DNA of 64,000 bases from DATMER01 sp963741305 (GCA_963741305.1 CAVUHL010000003.1:1736001-1800000); one strand, 5' to 3'. Shown: positions 26,208-35,909, counted from the first letter of the stretch. Notes: a model not told the origin generated them from the sequence alone. Program-made: numbers and translations.

Positions 26208-27731
26208 ATGACCCCGACAGAACCAAGCCGAGCCGAGGCGCTCGCGACCATGACACCGGAGAAGCTGGAGGAGATGGCGCGACCGGCGCCCCGCTCCTCG
26301 CGTCCGGGGCTGCGCGACTTTCTCGAGATCCCCTACGACCAGCTGGAGGAGATGAACCTCGAGGCCAAGGAGGAGCGGCTCGCCCGGCGGCCCGCCGACG
26401 TGGTCCGCGAACAGCGGATGCGCTATCTCAACGACGAGAAGCGCATCAAGGCGGTCACCCTGTGCTTCACCGACCTCGAAGGCCGGATGCACATGCTGGA
26501 CTATGACAAGAAGTTCCTGCTCAAGGCAGCGGACAATCTGACCTTCGACGGCTCGTCGATCCGCGGCTTCTCGCGGCAGCAGGAGTCGGACCTGCGGCTG
26601 GCAGTCGACTGGCCGGCCTTCTATTGGCTGCCGTCGGACATCTTCGGCCCCGGCAAGGTGCTGGCCTTCGGCGAGGTACGCGAGCGCGACGGCAGCCCGT
26701 ACAGCGCTGACATGCGGGCCCTGCTCAAGGGATACGCCGACAAGCTGTACGCCAAAGACGGCATGGTCGCCCACGCCGCCAACGAGATCGAGGGCTTCCT
26801 CTTCCGTGGGTGCGACGCGGAGCGCACCTACCACGAGACCGGCCGCTTCGAGTTCATCTCCACGGGCGGCTATTACCACTCGCTGCCAGGCGACGCCCTG
26901 CGGCAGTTCATCGACACCGCCGCCGAGGTGCAGCGGGCCATGGGCTTCTCCAACGAAAAGGACCACCCGGAGGTTGCGCCCTCGCAGTTCGAGATGAACT
27001 ACAGCTACACCGAGGCCTCGGTGGCCGCCGACCAGGTGCAGCTCTACAAGCTGCTCTCCCGGCAGGTCGCGGCGCGCCTGGGGATGACGGCGAGCTTCCT
27101 GCCCAAGCCGGTGACCGGCATCAACGGTTCGGGCATGCACACCAACCTCTCGGTGACCCGGCAGTCGACCAATCTCTTCTACGAGAAGGACGGCAAGGAC
27201 GGTCTTTCGGCCGCCGGCTGGGACTTCATCAGCCGCATCCTGGCCAGCGCCACGGACGTCTGCCTGGTGCTCAACTCGAGTGTCAACTCGTACCGCCGCC
27301 TCGACCCCCACTTCGAGGCGCCCAACCAGATCAAGGCCTCGGCCATCGACCGCGGCTCCATGGTGCGCATCCCCCTCGGCAACGAGCGCTCGGCACGTGT
27401 CGAGGTCCGCTCCATCGCTCCCGACTCCAACCCGTACATGGCGATCTACACCCTGCTCAAGACCGGGCTCGAAGGCCCCCAGAGCGAGGAGGATGGGGAC
27501 AAGCGGCCGCGCACCCGCTTTCTGCCGGACAACATCTACGACGCCATCCGGCAGTTCAAGGGGAGCCGGTTCATGCAGGAGGTGTTGGGGGAAGAGGTGC
27601 ACGCCAAGTTCGCCGAGATCAAGCTCGCCCAGGCCGAACGCTGCCCCAAGGCCCTCGGCACCCTCATCAAGGCCTCCGAGGTGCAGTACCACCACGAGGT
27701 CACGAACCAGTTCCTCTGGTCGCAGTTCTGA
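26208..27731 (+). CDS. Glutamine synthetase, type I-like, with N-terminal extension
   Basis: 507 residues, strong AAGGAGGG site. Glutamine synthetases join ammonia to glutamate with ATP. Motifs are FDGSSIRGFSRQQESDL (about 113-129), metal-binding EIEGFLF, EVAPSQFEMNY, the ATP/glutamate region TGINGSGMHTNLS, and the substrate arginines in NSYRRLDPHFEAPN and RSARVEVRSIAPDSNPYMAI. A charged extension of about 70 residues precedes the beta-grasp domain; it is longer than usual for type I enzymes. The adenylylation loop (NLYDLP type) of enterobacterial GlnA is not evident. A dodecameric cytosolic enzyme is expected; whether it acts on glutamate or is a GlnA-like paralogue cannot be settled. It sits inside the trehalose region without obvious link and ends in a strong terminator. 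Confidence 0.88.
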   Translation: MTPTEPSRAEALATMTPEKLEEMARPAPRSSRPGLRDFLEIPYDQLEEMNLEAKEERLARRPADVVREQRMRYLNDEKRIKAVTLCFTDLEGRMHMLDYDKKFLLKAADNLTFDGSSIRGFSRQQESDLRLAVDWPAFYWLPSDIFGPGKVLAFGEVRERDGSPYSADMRALLKGYADKLYAKDGMVAHAANEIEGFLFRGCDAERTYHETGRFEFISTGGYYHSLPGDALRQFIDTAAEVQRAMGFSNEKDHPEVAPSQFEMNYSYTEASVAADQVQLYKLLSRQVAARLGMTASFLPKPVTGINGSGMHTNLSVTRQSTNLFYEKDGKDGLSAAGWDFISRILASATDVCLVLNSSVNSYRRLDPHFEAPNQIKASAIDRGSMVRIPLGNERSARVEVRSIAPDSNPYMAIYTLLKTGLEGPQSEEDGDKRPRTRFLPDNIYDAIRQFKGSRFMQEVLGEEVHAKFAEIKLAQAERCPKALGTLIKASEVQYHHEVTNQFLWSQF

Positions 27732-27740
27732 GCGCCCTGC

Positions 27741-27767
27741 ACGGCGGGAGGACTCTCCTCCCGCCGT
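27741..27767. terminator. Hairpin terminator between convergent genes
   Basis: A perfect 12-bp stem, ACGGCGGGAGGA (27741-27752) with TCCTCCCGCCGT (27756-27767), closes a 3-nt loop immediately after the glutamine synthetase stop and before the end of the converging gene at 27777. It can serve both directions. Confidence 0.85.
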
Positions 27768-27776
27768 CCCCGCGAC

Positions 27777-29933
27777 CTATGCCTCCGAGCCCAGGCAGTT
27801 GACGATGGCCTGCGCGGTCTGCACCGCGAAGTTTGCGAGTCCCTCACCGATGTTGGGCGGACAGTTGTTCTGGTCCTGCGCGCCAGTGGCAATCATCGAG
27901 TACACGGCGTTCAGGATGTCTTGCGGCGAGCTCAAGGTCTGGGCCTGGTCGGCCGGATTCGGACTGCCGAGCACGCAGGGCGAGATCGGCGTCGTCACGG
28001 TGCTGCCGCCCAGGAGAGACACCCAGGCGACGCCGCCGGACATGGCGACCAGCGTCAGGGGCTGCGTGGAGCTGCCGTCCGGCGACGTGCCCTGCACCTT
28101 GGCGAAGTGGCAAAGCACCGCGCACTGAGTGTCGAACTGACCTGGCTCGTTGATGGTGATCAAGGTGGAGACCACGCAGCCGCCATTGTTGTAGGCAATC
28201 GACTGCTCGGGCTGCACGATCCGGAACACGGTCGGGGAAGAGCTGCCGCTGGAGGGGTTCAGGCTGCCATTGCTGCCTACGGGCACGGTGTATTGCCAGG
28301 CGTTGCAATTGGGATCGCCGCCGATGGCGGTTTCGTAGGGGATAGGCGAAGCCTTCACCAGGCTGGCGAGCTCATTGATAAAGGATTGCGGGCCGTCGCC
28401 GCTCGAAAGTGACGTGATGGGGGCCAGGACCGGACCGGGGGCTGGCTGCAGGCAAGACCCCGTGCGCACGACGGCATGGGCCGCGACCGACGGGAAGTTG
28501 ACCTGCCCGCCATCGCTCAAGAGCGCGAAGATCTTGCTGGCCCAGGTATAGACGTCGACCGCGATGATCAGCGCCTCGATGCCGACTACCACCGGAGTCA
28601 GCGTACCCTCGCTGATGATTTCCGCCTCCACCAGCAGGTCGTCGAGTGTTTCCGTCAGACTCTTGACCATGTCGAGCACATCGCTTGCGTCCTCCGGGGT
28701 GATGGCGCTGCTGCCCTGCCACGCCTCGTACTTGCCGTTGGCGAAGCTCCACGGGCTGCTGTTGCTCGCGTCGTAATCGAAGGCCAGCTGGACCGCGATG
28801 TAACTGTTGTAGCTCAACTGGGAGAGGTACTCCAGCGGTATCACGAGGTTCAAACCGGTGGGCGCGGCGCCGGGCGACTGCAGGGTCCATTCCGGCGTGT
28901 AGAGCGCATAGCGATAGCCCATGTCGAAAAAGCCGGTGGCTTGCCCGTACGCATAGTCGGCGGAATAGGTTGACAACTGCTGCTGGTAGAGCGCAGGCAG
29001 GGTGATCGTATCCAGGTAGAGGTCCGCCCAGGCAGGCAGGCTGGGCATCGGGATGATGCGGATGGCCGGAACGGGAGAGTTGGTGGAGCTGAAGGGCTCT
29101 ACGGTGCCCAGTTGAGTTCCGCCGGCCGGGCGGGCGTCCCCCACGGCGATGACCGTGTTCTGCGGATTGAAGTTCAGCTCCGAGCGGAAATTGACCAGCA
29201 GCCAGTAGCCGTTGCCGCTGGGCGTAGGGGCGATGTCGACGATGTTGAATTTCCCGGTTGCCAAGGCCGACTGCGCATCTGCGGTACCGGGCAGGCTGGG
29301 ATAGAACCCATCGTTCAGGTTGGCCCAAAGATCGCCGTTGTTGTTCTGGTCCACGGAGGTCACTTGATTGACAGTAGTCTGGTCGGTGGCCAGCACGAAC
29401 TGGTCCGTGTCCTGGCCCGCGAAGGGCGGGAAGTAACCGCCACCCACCGCGCCATTGTTGAAGTGGATCTGGCTGCCGCCATCATGATTGGTATTGACCT
29501 GGTAGAGATGTCCGTGACTGTCGATGACGACGCCCGCGGTGCTGGAATACATGGCCAGGCGGATGCAGTCGCCCTCGCTGGAGCCGTAGCCGATCGACTC
29601 GGCGGTACCCGCGTGCCAGACGCCGCAGTCGTTGTCGAGCCCCCACAGGCCATTGCCGTCCGGGCTGTAGACGAGGTCGACGAAGTCGTTGTCGTTCTTC
29701 AGGCTCGAAGCGAGGTTGGCAGCGGTTCCGGCATAGAGCAGGGTGCCATCTTTGCAAACACCCGCCAGCCCAGTCCCGTTGGGCTGTAAGGCGATTGCGA
29801 CGGCCGCGTCGGAATCGGATGAGAAATCGAAGCCGGGGGCGTTGCCGAAGGAACGCACGGATCCGCCCTCATAGAGGATGAGGTAGCCACGTCCCGAGAA
29901 ACCGGCAGAAGAAGGCAGGTTGCTGTCGCTCAT
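27777..29933 (-). CDS. Large beta-propeller-like protein of unknown function
   Basis: 718 residues with an AGGGGA site before the ATG. Residues about 10-270 contain repeats of a propeller type (GYLILYEGGSVRSFGNA, GTGLAGVCKDGTLLYAGTA, GNGLWGLDNDCGVWHAGTAE, GNGYWLLVNF), each with a Gly-rich turn and a Trp/Tyr strand. Residues about 290-420 are rich in Tyr/Ser/Leu (YLDTITLPALYQQQLSTYSA), and a helical stretch with a hydrophobic run follows (LLVEAEIISEGTLTPVVVGI). The C-terminal part has scattered cysteines and a low-complexity linker (NPSSGSSSPT). No signal peptide is seen although the composition is that of an extracellular protein. I recognise no family. Upstream lies phased repeat array 2, shared with the divergent GH57 gene. 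Confidence 0.7.
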   Translation of the reverse strand: MSDSNLPSSAGFSGRGYLILYEGGSVRSFGNAPGFDFSSDSDAAVAIALQPNGTGLAGVCKDGTLLYAGTAANLASSLKNDNDFVDLVYSPDGNGLWGLDNDCGVWHAGTAESIGYGSSEGDCIRLAMYSSTAGVVIDSHGHLYQVNTNHDGGSQIHFNNGAVGGGYFPPFAGQDTDQFVLATDQTTVNQVTSVDQNNNGDLWANLNDGFYPSLPGTADAQSALATGKFNIVDIAPTPSGNGYWLLVNFRSELNFNPQNTVIAVGDARPAGGTQLGTVEPFSSTNSPVPAIRIIPMPSLPAWADLYLDTITLPALYQQQLSTYSADYAYGQATGFFDMGYRYALYTPEWTLQSPGAAPTGLNLVIPLEYLSQLSYNSYIAVQLAFDYDASNSSPWSFANGKYEAWQGSSAITPEDASDVLDMVKSLTETLDDLLVEAEIISEGTLTPVVVGIEALIIAVDVYTWASKIFALLSDGGQVNFPSVAAHAVVRTGSCLQPAPGPVLAPITSLSSGDGPQSFINELASLVKASPIPYETAIGGDPNCNAWQYTVPVGSNGSLNPSSGSSSPTVFRIVQPEQSIAYNNGGCVVSTLITINEPGQFDTQCAVLCHFAKVQGTSPDGSSTQPLTLVAMSGGVAWVSLLGGSTVTTPISPCVLGSPNPADQAQTLSSPQDILNAVYSMIATGAQDQNNCPPNIGEGLANFAVQTAQAIVNCLGSEA

Positions 29934-30026
29934 AGAGATCCCCTTGAGTGTTGAAGCGTTTCACCTCAACAGAGTGGGACGGCTCGCCGCCTTATCCCAC
30001 TACCCCGACAGGAACAGGCTTTCAGC

Positions 30027-30500
30027 CGCTCGAAATCTCTTCGGGCGCCTTGGACTGGATTCCAGCGCGTCCGGAGAGGCTTTCGGCGCTCCAGAATTGA
30101 ATCTGGCGCACCCGGAAAGACTTCTAGTCCATTGGATTGGATAAAAGCGCGCTCGAAAGACTTCGGCTCCATTAGATTGGATAGCAGCGCACCCGGAAAG
30201 AGTTCGGCCCCAATAGATTGGAAAACGGTGCACCAGATTCCAATCTAGTGGACTCGAACTGACTCTGACTCCAATAGATTGGAAGAAGACGCGCCAGAAT
30301 CCAATCCATTGGAGCAGAAGTCAATCTGGTGCGCCAGAATTGAATCCGGGCGCGTCAGTTTTCATTTTTACACGCTCGAACTCATTCCGAGGGGGCCGGA
30401 GTTGATTTCGGCTCCAATAGATTGAATTCTGGCGCGCTCGAAGGCATTTTTTTGGCCTCGAACTCATTCCTGGCGTTCCGTTGGTCATTCTGGCGCGCTT
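30027..30500. repeat. Phased ~20-bp array 2: 23 degenerate units, consensus like GAANTCATTCTGGCGCGCTC
   Basis: Most of the 600-bp gap between divergent genes is a run of about 23 units. Unit anchors (GAA/GAT/GTT) start at 30032, 30053, 30074, 30095, 30115, 30135, 30155, 30175, 30196, 30216, 30236, 30256, 30278, 30297, 30317, 30337, 30358, 30378, 30399, 30420, 30440, 30460 and 30480, a mean step of about 20.4 bp. In the first half two unit types alternate (GAAAGACTTCGGCTCC and GATTGGATAGCAGCGC) giving a 40-42-bp super-period; in the middle CCAAT(NN)ATTGG palindromes appear. About 90 bp (29934-30026) before it and 33 bp after it are without recognisable features. Confidence 0.85.
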
Positions 30501-30533
30501 GCGGTGACCTCAGGGTAAGATGGCGCCTCCGCG

Positions 30534-32810
30534 ATGCACCGATTTCTCTGTATCCACGGCCACTTCTATCAGCCGCCGAGGGAGAACCCCTGGCTGGAGG
30601 CGATCGAGCTTCAGGACTCGGCCTACCCGTACCACGACTGGAACGAACGCATCACCGCCGAGTGCTATGCGCCCAACGCCGCATCGCGCATCCTCGACAC
30701 CGAAGGGCGCATCGAGCGCATCGTCAACAACTACACCCGGATCAGCTTCAACTTCGGGCCGACGCTGCTGGCCTGGATGGAGGAGCGCAAGCCCGAGGTC
30801 TACCGCTCCATCGTGGAAGCAGATGAGCTGAGCCGCGTGCGCTTCTCCGGGCATGGCTCGGCGCTCGCGCAGCCTTACCACCACCTCATCCTCCCGCTCG
30901 CCAACTCGCGCGACAAGCGGACCCAGATCCTCTGGGGCTTGGCCGACTTCGAGCGCCGCTTCGGCCGCAAGGCGGAAGGCGCCTGGCTGCCGGAGGCGGC
31001 GGTGGACCTGGAGAGCCTCGACATCCTCGCGGCCGAGGGAATCCTCTTTACGATCCTGGAGCCCGGTCAGGCTGCGACGCAGATCGACACGACGATTCCT
31101 TACAAGGTCAGGCTCCCGTCCGGCCGCTCGATCAGCGTCTTCTTCTACGACGGGGCGACCTCTCGCGCTGTCGCGTTCGAGGGTCTGCTCGACTCGGGAG
31201 AGCGGTTCGCTTCACGGCTGGTCTCCCGGTTCCCTGACGGGGAAGGCAACCGGCTGGTGCACATCGCCACGGACGGCGAGACCTACGGCCATCACCACCG
31301 CTACGGCGAGATGGCCCTCACCTACGCGCTCCACCATGTAGAAGCGAACGGGCTGGCGCGGCTCACCAACTACGGCGAATATCTGGCGACCCATCCACCG
31401 GAGCAGGAGGTCGAGATCGTCGAGAGCACCTCGTGGAGCTGCGCCCATGGAGTCGAGCGCTGGCGGAGCGATTGCGGCTGTCACACGGGAGGGGAGCCCG
31501 GCTGGAACCAGGCTTGGCGCGCGCCATTGCGGGAGGCGTTGGACTGGCTCCGGGACGAGCTGGCCCCACGCTTCGAGGCCGAGGGCGGACGGTATTTCGC
31601 CGATCCTTGGGCGGCCCGTGACCTCTACCTGTCTCCGGGAACCCGGGAAGGCTTGCCGGTCCGCGCGCTGGAGCTGCTCGAGATGCAGCGCCACGCCATG
31701 CTCATGTACACGAGCTGCGGCTGGTTCTTCAACGACCTGGCAGGGATCGAAACGGTTCAGGTGCTCCAGTACGCGGGCCGGGCGGTGCAGCTCGCTCGGG
31801 ACGGGGTGGAGGAGGGTTTCCTCTCACGCCTGGAAAAGGCCCGCGGCAATGAAGGCGAGACCGGACGCGACCTTTACGAGAAGCACGTGCGGCCGGCCAT
31901 GGTGGACCTTCCTCAGGTAGCCGTGCATTATGCCGTGACCTCTCTGTTCCAGGATTATCCGAACCCCGCCACGGTCTATTGCTACTCGGTCGAGCGGCAG
32001 AACGGCCGGACGTTCCAAGCGGGGCGGGCCCGCCTCTCGATCGGCGAGGCCCGGGTCGCGTCGAGCCTCACCGGCGACGCGGAGCTCCTGAGCTACGCCG
32101 TGCTTCACTTCGGGGACCACAACCTCAACGCCGGAGTCCGGGAGCACCGCGGTGACGAGGCCTATGAGGCCGGCAAGGCGTTCGAGCACGGGGACATCGC
32201 GCAGGCGATCCGGCTGCTGGACCGGGACTTCGGCGGCCTGTCCTACTCCCTCCGCTCGCTGTTCCGCGACGAGCAGCGCCGGGTGCTCGACCTGATCCTG
32301 GCTTCCACCCTGAACGAGGTCGAAGACGAGCTGCGCGACGTTTTCCACCAGCACGCCCCCCTGATGCGCTTCCTGAACGGCCTCGGCACCCCGCTTCCTC
32401 GAGCTTTCGGCGCGGCGGCGGAGCATGTGCTCAACCTGGACCTGAAGCGCGCGCTTTCCGCTCTGAGGGCCGAGGAGGTGCGCCGGATCCTTGACGAAAC
32501 CTCCGGGCTGGGCGTCGCCCTGGACGTGGATGGCCTGAGCTACGCCCTGGAGCGCGCCGTGGAGGAGCGGGTGGACCGCCTGCGCGACCGGCCGGACGAC
32601 CCGGGCCTGTTGCTCCAGGTGGAGGAGGCGGTCGATCTCGCCCGCACGCCGCCCTTCCGGGTGAACCTCTGGCGAGTGCAGAACCGCTGCTACGAGATGC
32701 TCGAGACGGTCTACCCCTTGATGAAGGAAGAATCCGGCGAGGCGCTTGCCACCGAGTGGGTGGAGCGCTTCCGGAGTCTGGCCCGCAAGCTGGGTGTGCG
32801 GGTGGAGTAG
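30534..32810 (+). CDS. GH57-family glycoside hydrolase with DUF3536 domain
   Basis: 758 residues from the ATG at 30534. The GH57 barrel opens with HRFLCIHGHFYQPPRENPWL; the likely nucleophile lies in GAWLPEAAVD (about residue 152) and the acid/base Asp in HIATDGETYGHHH (about 247). The C-terminal half is the all-helical DUF3536 region (YEKHVRPAMVDLPQVAVHYA, HFGDHNLNAGVREHRGDEAY). GH57 proteins of this layout are found in alpha-glucan clusters and are predicted alpha-amylase or debranching-like enzymes; activity is unproven. It lies upstream of treY on the same strand, consistent with preparing linear maltodextrins for trehalose production in the cytosol (no signal peptide). Confidence 0.88.
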   Translation: MHRFLCIHGHFYQPPRENPWLEAIELQDSAYPYHDWNERITAECYAPNAASRILDTEGRIERIVNNYTRISFNFGPTLLAWMEERKPEVYRSIVEADELSRVRFSGHGSALAQPYHHLILPLANSRDKRTQILWGLADFERRFGRKAEGAWLPEAAVDLESLDILAAEGILFTILEPGQAATQIDTTIPYKVRLPSGRSISVFFYDGATSRAVAFEGLLDSGERFASRLVSRFPDGEGNRLVHIATDGETYGHHHRYGEMALTYALHHVEANGLARLTNYGEYLATHPPEQEVEIVESTSWSCAHGVERWRSDCGCHTGGEPGWNQAWRAPLREALDWLRDELAPRFEAEGGRYFADPWAARDLYLSPGTREGLPVRALELLEMQRHAMLMYTSCGWFFNDLAGIETVQVLQYAGRAVQLARDGVEEGFLSRLEKARGNEGETGRDLYEKHVRPAMVDLPQVAVHYAVTSLFQDYPNPATVYCYSVERQNGRTFQAGRARLSIGEARVASSLTGDAELLSYAVLHFGDHNLNAGVREHRGDEAYEAGKAFEHGDIAQAIRLLDRDFGGLSYSLRSLFRDEQRRVLDLILASTLNEVEDELRDVFHQHAPLMRFLNGLGTPLPRAFGAAAEHVLNLDLKRALSALRAEEVRRILDETSGLGVALDVDGLSYALERAVEERVDRLRDRPDDPGLLLQVEEAVDLARTPPFRVNLWRVQNRCYEMLETVYPLMKEESGEALATEWVERFRSLARKLGVRVE

Positions 32811-32812
32811 GA

Positions 32813-32966
32813 ACCCTCACCCCCGACCCCTCTCCCACGCGCACTCACACCCGCCCGGGAGAGGGGCGCCACCGCCCAAAGCAACAAACTCAAGCGTAAG
32901 TCTCCCCCTCTCCCGGGGAGGGCGTGCTCGGGGGACCGGGAGAGGGGGCCGGGGGGTGAGGGCTCT
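32813..32966. repeat. MITE-like element copy 2 (diverged)
   Basis: CCCTCACCCCCGACCCCTCT opens the element and GGGGGGTGAGGGCTC closes it, in inverted orientation, with a short centre of about 40 bp. It fills most of the gap between the GH57 gene and treY. The ends are more diverged than in copies 1, 3 and 4 (extra bases in CGCACTCACACC). Confidence 0.82.
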
Positions 32967-33002
32967 GGTCCGCCCCTTGCAGCCCCGGCCCACGTGCCGA
33001 AG

Positions 33003-35579
33003 ATGCCATTCGCCACCTACCGTGTCCAGCTCCGTCCCGGCTTCGGCTTCGACGAGGCCGCGGCCATCGCTCCCTATCTCGCGGAGCTGGGAGTCAGCCA
33101 TCTCTACAGCTCCCCCTATCTCCAAGCAGCCAAGGGGAGCACCCACGGCTACGACGTCATCGATCCCACGCGGGTGAACGAGGAGCTGGGCGGGGCCGAG
33201 TCCCACGAGCGGTTCTGCCGGACGCTCGGCGAGAACGGGCTCGGCCAGGTGCTCGACATCGTCCCGAACCACATGGCAATCGGGGCCGAAAACCTCTGGT
33301 GGTGGGATGTGCTGGAGAACGGCCCGTCGAGCTGCTATGCAGCCTACTTCGACGTGGATTGGAGCCCTCCCCAGGAGCGGTTCCGCAACACGGTGGTGCT
33401 GCCCATCCTGGGGGACCACTACGGCCGGGTGCTGGAGGCGGGGGAGCTGAAGCTCGTCCGCCGGGACGGGAGCTTCGAGGTGAGCTACTTCGAGCACCGG
33501 ATGCCGGTTTCTCCCAGCTCCCTCGACACCCTGCTCGGCGAAGCCGCGGAGCGCTGCGGCTCGGAGGAGCTGGCCTTCCTGGCCGAGGCGAGCTCCCGGC
33601 TCGAAGGCGCCGCCCACCGGCACCGGGACAAGGAGGTTGTGCGTACTCAGCTCGACCGCCTGTTCCAGGAGCAACCGGATGTGGCCCGTGCCGTGGACGA
33701 GGTGGTGGAGGAGACCAACCGCGATCCCGACCTCCTGGACGCCTTGCTCTCCCGCCAGAACTACCGCCCCGCCTTCTGGCGCACCGCCGGCCGAGAGCTC
33801 GACTACCGCCGCTTCTTCGACGTCCATACCCTCGCCGGCCTGCGCACCGAGGACGAGCGGGTCTTCGCGGATACGCACGCCCTCGTGCTCGACTGGGTCC
33901 GCCACGGCGTGCTCGACGGCCTGCGCATCGACCATCCGGACGGCTTGCGCGATCCGGAGCAGTACTTCGAACGGCTGCGGGCCGCGGCCCCGGACGCCTG
34001 GATCGTCGTGGAGAAGATCCTGGAGCCCGGCGAGCGCCTGCCCGAGTCCTGGCCGGTGGATGGGACCACGGGCTACGACTTCCTCAACCTGGTGGGCGGG
34101 CTCTTCGTCGATCCCGAGGGAGAGCGGCCCCTGACCGACCTCTACGCCGAGCTGACTGGGGCATCCTCCGGGTGTGCCGATTACCCGGAGCTGGTCTGGC
34201 AGAAGAAGCACCTGGTGCTGGAGGAGTTGCTGGCCGCCGAGGTCAACCGTGCCGCGGAGGTCTTCCTCCAAGTCTGCGAGCGGCACCGCTGCTACCGCGA
34301 CTTCATGCGGAACGAGCTGCGCGCCGCGGTCCGCGAGGTGGCCGCCTGCTTCCCGGTCTACCGCTCCTACGTCCGTGCCGAGGCCGGAAAGGTGACCGCC
34401 GAGGACGAGGAGCACGTCACCACGGCGATCGATGCGGCCCGGGCACGCCGCCCGGACCTCCCCTCAGACCTCTTCGACTTCTTCCGCGACCTGCTCCTCC
34501 TGAAGGTCCGGGGCCCAGTGGAGAGCGAGCTGGTCATGCGCTTCCAGCAGCTCACCGGACCGGCGATGGCGAAAGGGGTCGAGGACACGGCCTTCTACAA
34601 CTACCATCGTCTGATCGCGCTGAACGAGGTAGGCGGCGATCCCAGCCGCTTCGGCATCTCCCCGGAGGAGGTTCATCGCACGCTCTCCGAGAGCTGGCCG
34701 CGGGCCATGCTCGCGACCTCGACCCACGACACCAAGCGCAGCGAGGACGTGAGGGCCAGGCTCGCGCTGCTCTCCGAGATCCCGGAACGCTGGACCGATT
34801 TCGTCCGCCGCTGGTTCGGACGCTTTTCCGATCCCAACGCCGAGTATCTCCTCTACCAGACCCTGGTCGGAGCGTGGCCGATCGAGGCGGACCGCGTCGC
34901 CGCCTACATGGAAAAGGCGGCGCGGGAGGCCAAGGGGGCGACCTCCTGGACCCGTACCGACCCGGAGTACGAAGATGCCTTGCGCTCCTTCGTCGAGGCA
35001 GTCCTGGCGGATCGAGGCTTCGTCACTGACCTCGAGGCGTTCGTCGCGCCGCTGGTGGAACCCGGGAGGATCAACTCCCTCTCCCAGACCCTTGTCAAGC
35101 TCACGGCGCCGGGCGTGCCCGACATCTATCAGGGTACCGAGCTCTGGAGCTTGGCCCTGGTGGACCCCGACAACCGCCGGCCGGTCGATTACGAGGAGCG
35201 CCGCCGGCTCCTGACCGATCTCGCTGGCGCACCCGCGCCCGAGGAGATCCTCGCCCGCATGGACGAGGGTGTCCCCAAGCTCTGGGTCATCCGCCAAGCC
35301 CTCCGACTGCGCCGCCGCCTGGGTGCCTATGCTCCGCTTCAGGCGAAGGGAGACCGCGCCGGGCATGTCTTCGCCTTCTCGCGAGGTGAGATCGTCACGG
35401 TCGCGCCGCGCCTGGTGATCGGCCTGGGAGGGGATTGGGGGGACACCTCCCTGGATCTCCCCCCCGGCCGCTGGCGCAACGAGCTGACCGGAGAGAGTAT
35501 CGGCGGGGGGATCGAAGGAGAGGTCCGGCTTTCGGACCTCCTCCGGCATTTCCCGGTCGCCCTGCTATCCCGTTCCTGA
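33003..35579 (+). CDS. treY: Malto-oligosyltrehalose synthase (GH13_26)
   Basis: About 858 residues from ATG 33003 (GTG 32994 is also possible; neither has a good ribosome site). TreY converts the reducing-end alpha-1,4 bond of maltodextrins into an alpha,alpha-1,1 bond; TreZ then frees trehalose. Motifs are FATYRVQLRPGFGFDEAAAI, VSHLYSSPYLQAAKGSTHGY, DIVPNHMA, nucleophile region LDGLRIDHPDGLRDPEQYF, acid/base WIVVEKIL, and ATSTHDTKRSEDVRARL. The C-terminal region has the expected GVPDIYQGTELW and NRRPVDYEERR. Length matches the family (about 750-950). It follows the GH57 gene after MITE-like copy 2. Confidence 0.95.
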   Translation: MPFATYRVQLRPGFGFDEAAAIAPYLAELGVSHLYSSPYLQAAKGSTHGYDVIDPTRVNEELGGAESHERFCRTLGENGLGQVLDIVPNHMAIGAENLWWWDVLENGPSSCYAAYFDVDWSPPQERFRNTVVLPILGDHYGRVLEAGELKLVRRDGSFEVSYFEHRMPVSPSSLDTLLGEAAERCGSEELAFLAEASSRLEGAAHRHRDKEVVRTQLDRLFQEQPDVARAVDEVVEETNRDPDLLDALLSRQNYRPAFWRTAGRELDYRRFFDVHTLAGLRTEDERVFADTHALVLDWVRHGVLDGLRIDHPDGLRDPEQYFERLRAAAPDAWIVVEKILEPGERLPESWPVDGTTGYDFLNLVGGLFVDPEGERPLTDLYAELTGASSGCADYPELVWQKKHLVLEELLAAEVNRAAEVFLQVCERHRCYRDFMRNELRAAVREVAACFPVYRSYVRAEAGKVTAEDEEHVTTAIDAARARRPDLPSDLFDFFRDLLLLKVRGPVESELVMRFQQLTGPAMAKGVEDTAFYNYHRLIALNEVGGDPSRFGISPEEVHRTLSESWPRAMLATSTHDTKRSEDVRARLALLSEIPERWTDFVRRWFGRFSDPNAEYLLYQTLVGAWPIEADRVAAYMEKAAREAKGATSWTRTDPEYEDALRSFVEAVLADRGFVTDLEAFVAPLVEPGRINSLSQTLVKLTAPGVPDIYQGTELWSLALVDPDNRRPVDYEERRRLLTDLAGAPAPEEILARMDEGVPKLWVIRQALRLRRRLGAYAPLQAKGDRAGHVFAFSRGEIVTVAPRLVIGLGGDWGDTSLDLPPGRWRNELTGESIGGGIEGEVRLSDLLRHFPVALLSRS

Positions 35580-35636
35580 AAGTGGCGCGTTTTTCGTTGA
35601 TCCAGCACCCTGAAAGTAGGGGTAGACTTCCACCCG

Positions 35637-35888
35637 ATGAAAGAAGACAAATGGCCATCTCTGCCTCAGGACCCAAGTTGGGTGCTGGAGCAGATCGAGA
35701 TGGGCTTCCGCCAGATCGCGCCCGACGCCCAGATCTCTCCCCTGGTGCCGAAGCTGAGGTACGACGAGATCGAGAGCGCAGTCACGCGCGCGCTGCAGGA
35801 GGAGCTGTCCCGGCTGGACGAGGTTGAGGGGAACGAGGCAGGGCAGGAAATGGAAACGCCCGGCCAGGGCCGGGCGTTCGAGGACTGA
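35637..35888 (+). CDS. Small acidic protein, unknown
   Basis: 83 residues from the ATG at 35637, 58 bp after treY. The sequence is MKEDKWPSLPQDPSWVLEQI followed by a helical, acidic segment (RYDEIESAVTRALQEELSRL) and an end encoded by a GC-rich hairpin (PGQGRAFED). Codon use fits the genome, but no family is recognised and the ribosome site is weak. It may be co-transcribed with treY. Confidence 0.5.
   Translation: MKEDKWPSLPQDPSWVLEQIEMGFRQIAPDAQISPLVPKLRYDEIESAVTRALQEELSRLDEVEGNEAGQEMETPGQGRAFED
35855..35878. terminator. GC hairpin inside the end of the small gene
   Basis: AACGCCCGGC (35855-35864) pairs perfectly with GCCGGGCGTT (35869-35878) over a 4-nt loop. It lies between the plus-strand trehalose genes and the converging gene at 35910, so it probably ends transcription from one or both sides even though it overlaps the small coding region. 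Confidence 0.6.
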
Positions 35889-35909
35889 CCGGGGATTGAT
35901 CCCGACGGC

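Noticed and set aside
32813..32966. Rho-independent terminator after the GH57 gene
   Set aside because: The GC-rich inverted sequence belongs to the MITE-like family with other copies in the window; a terminator effect is possible but not separately supported.
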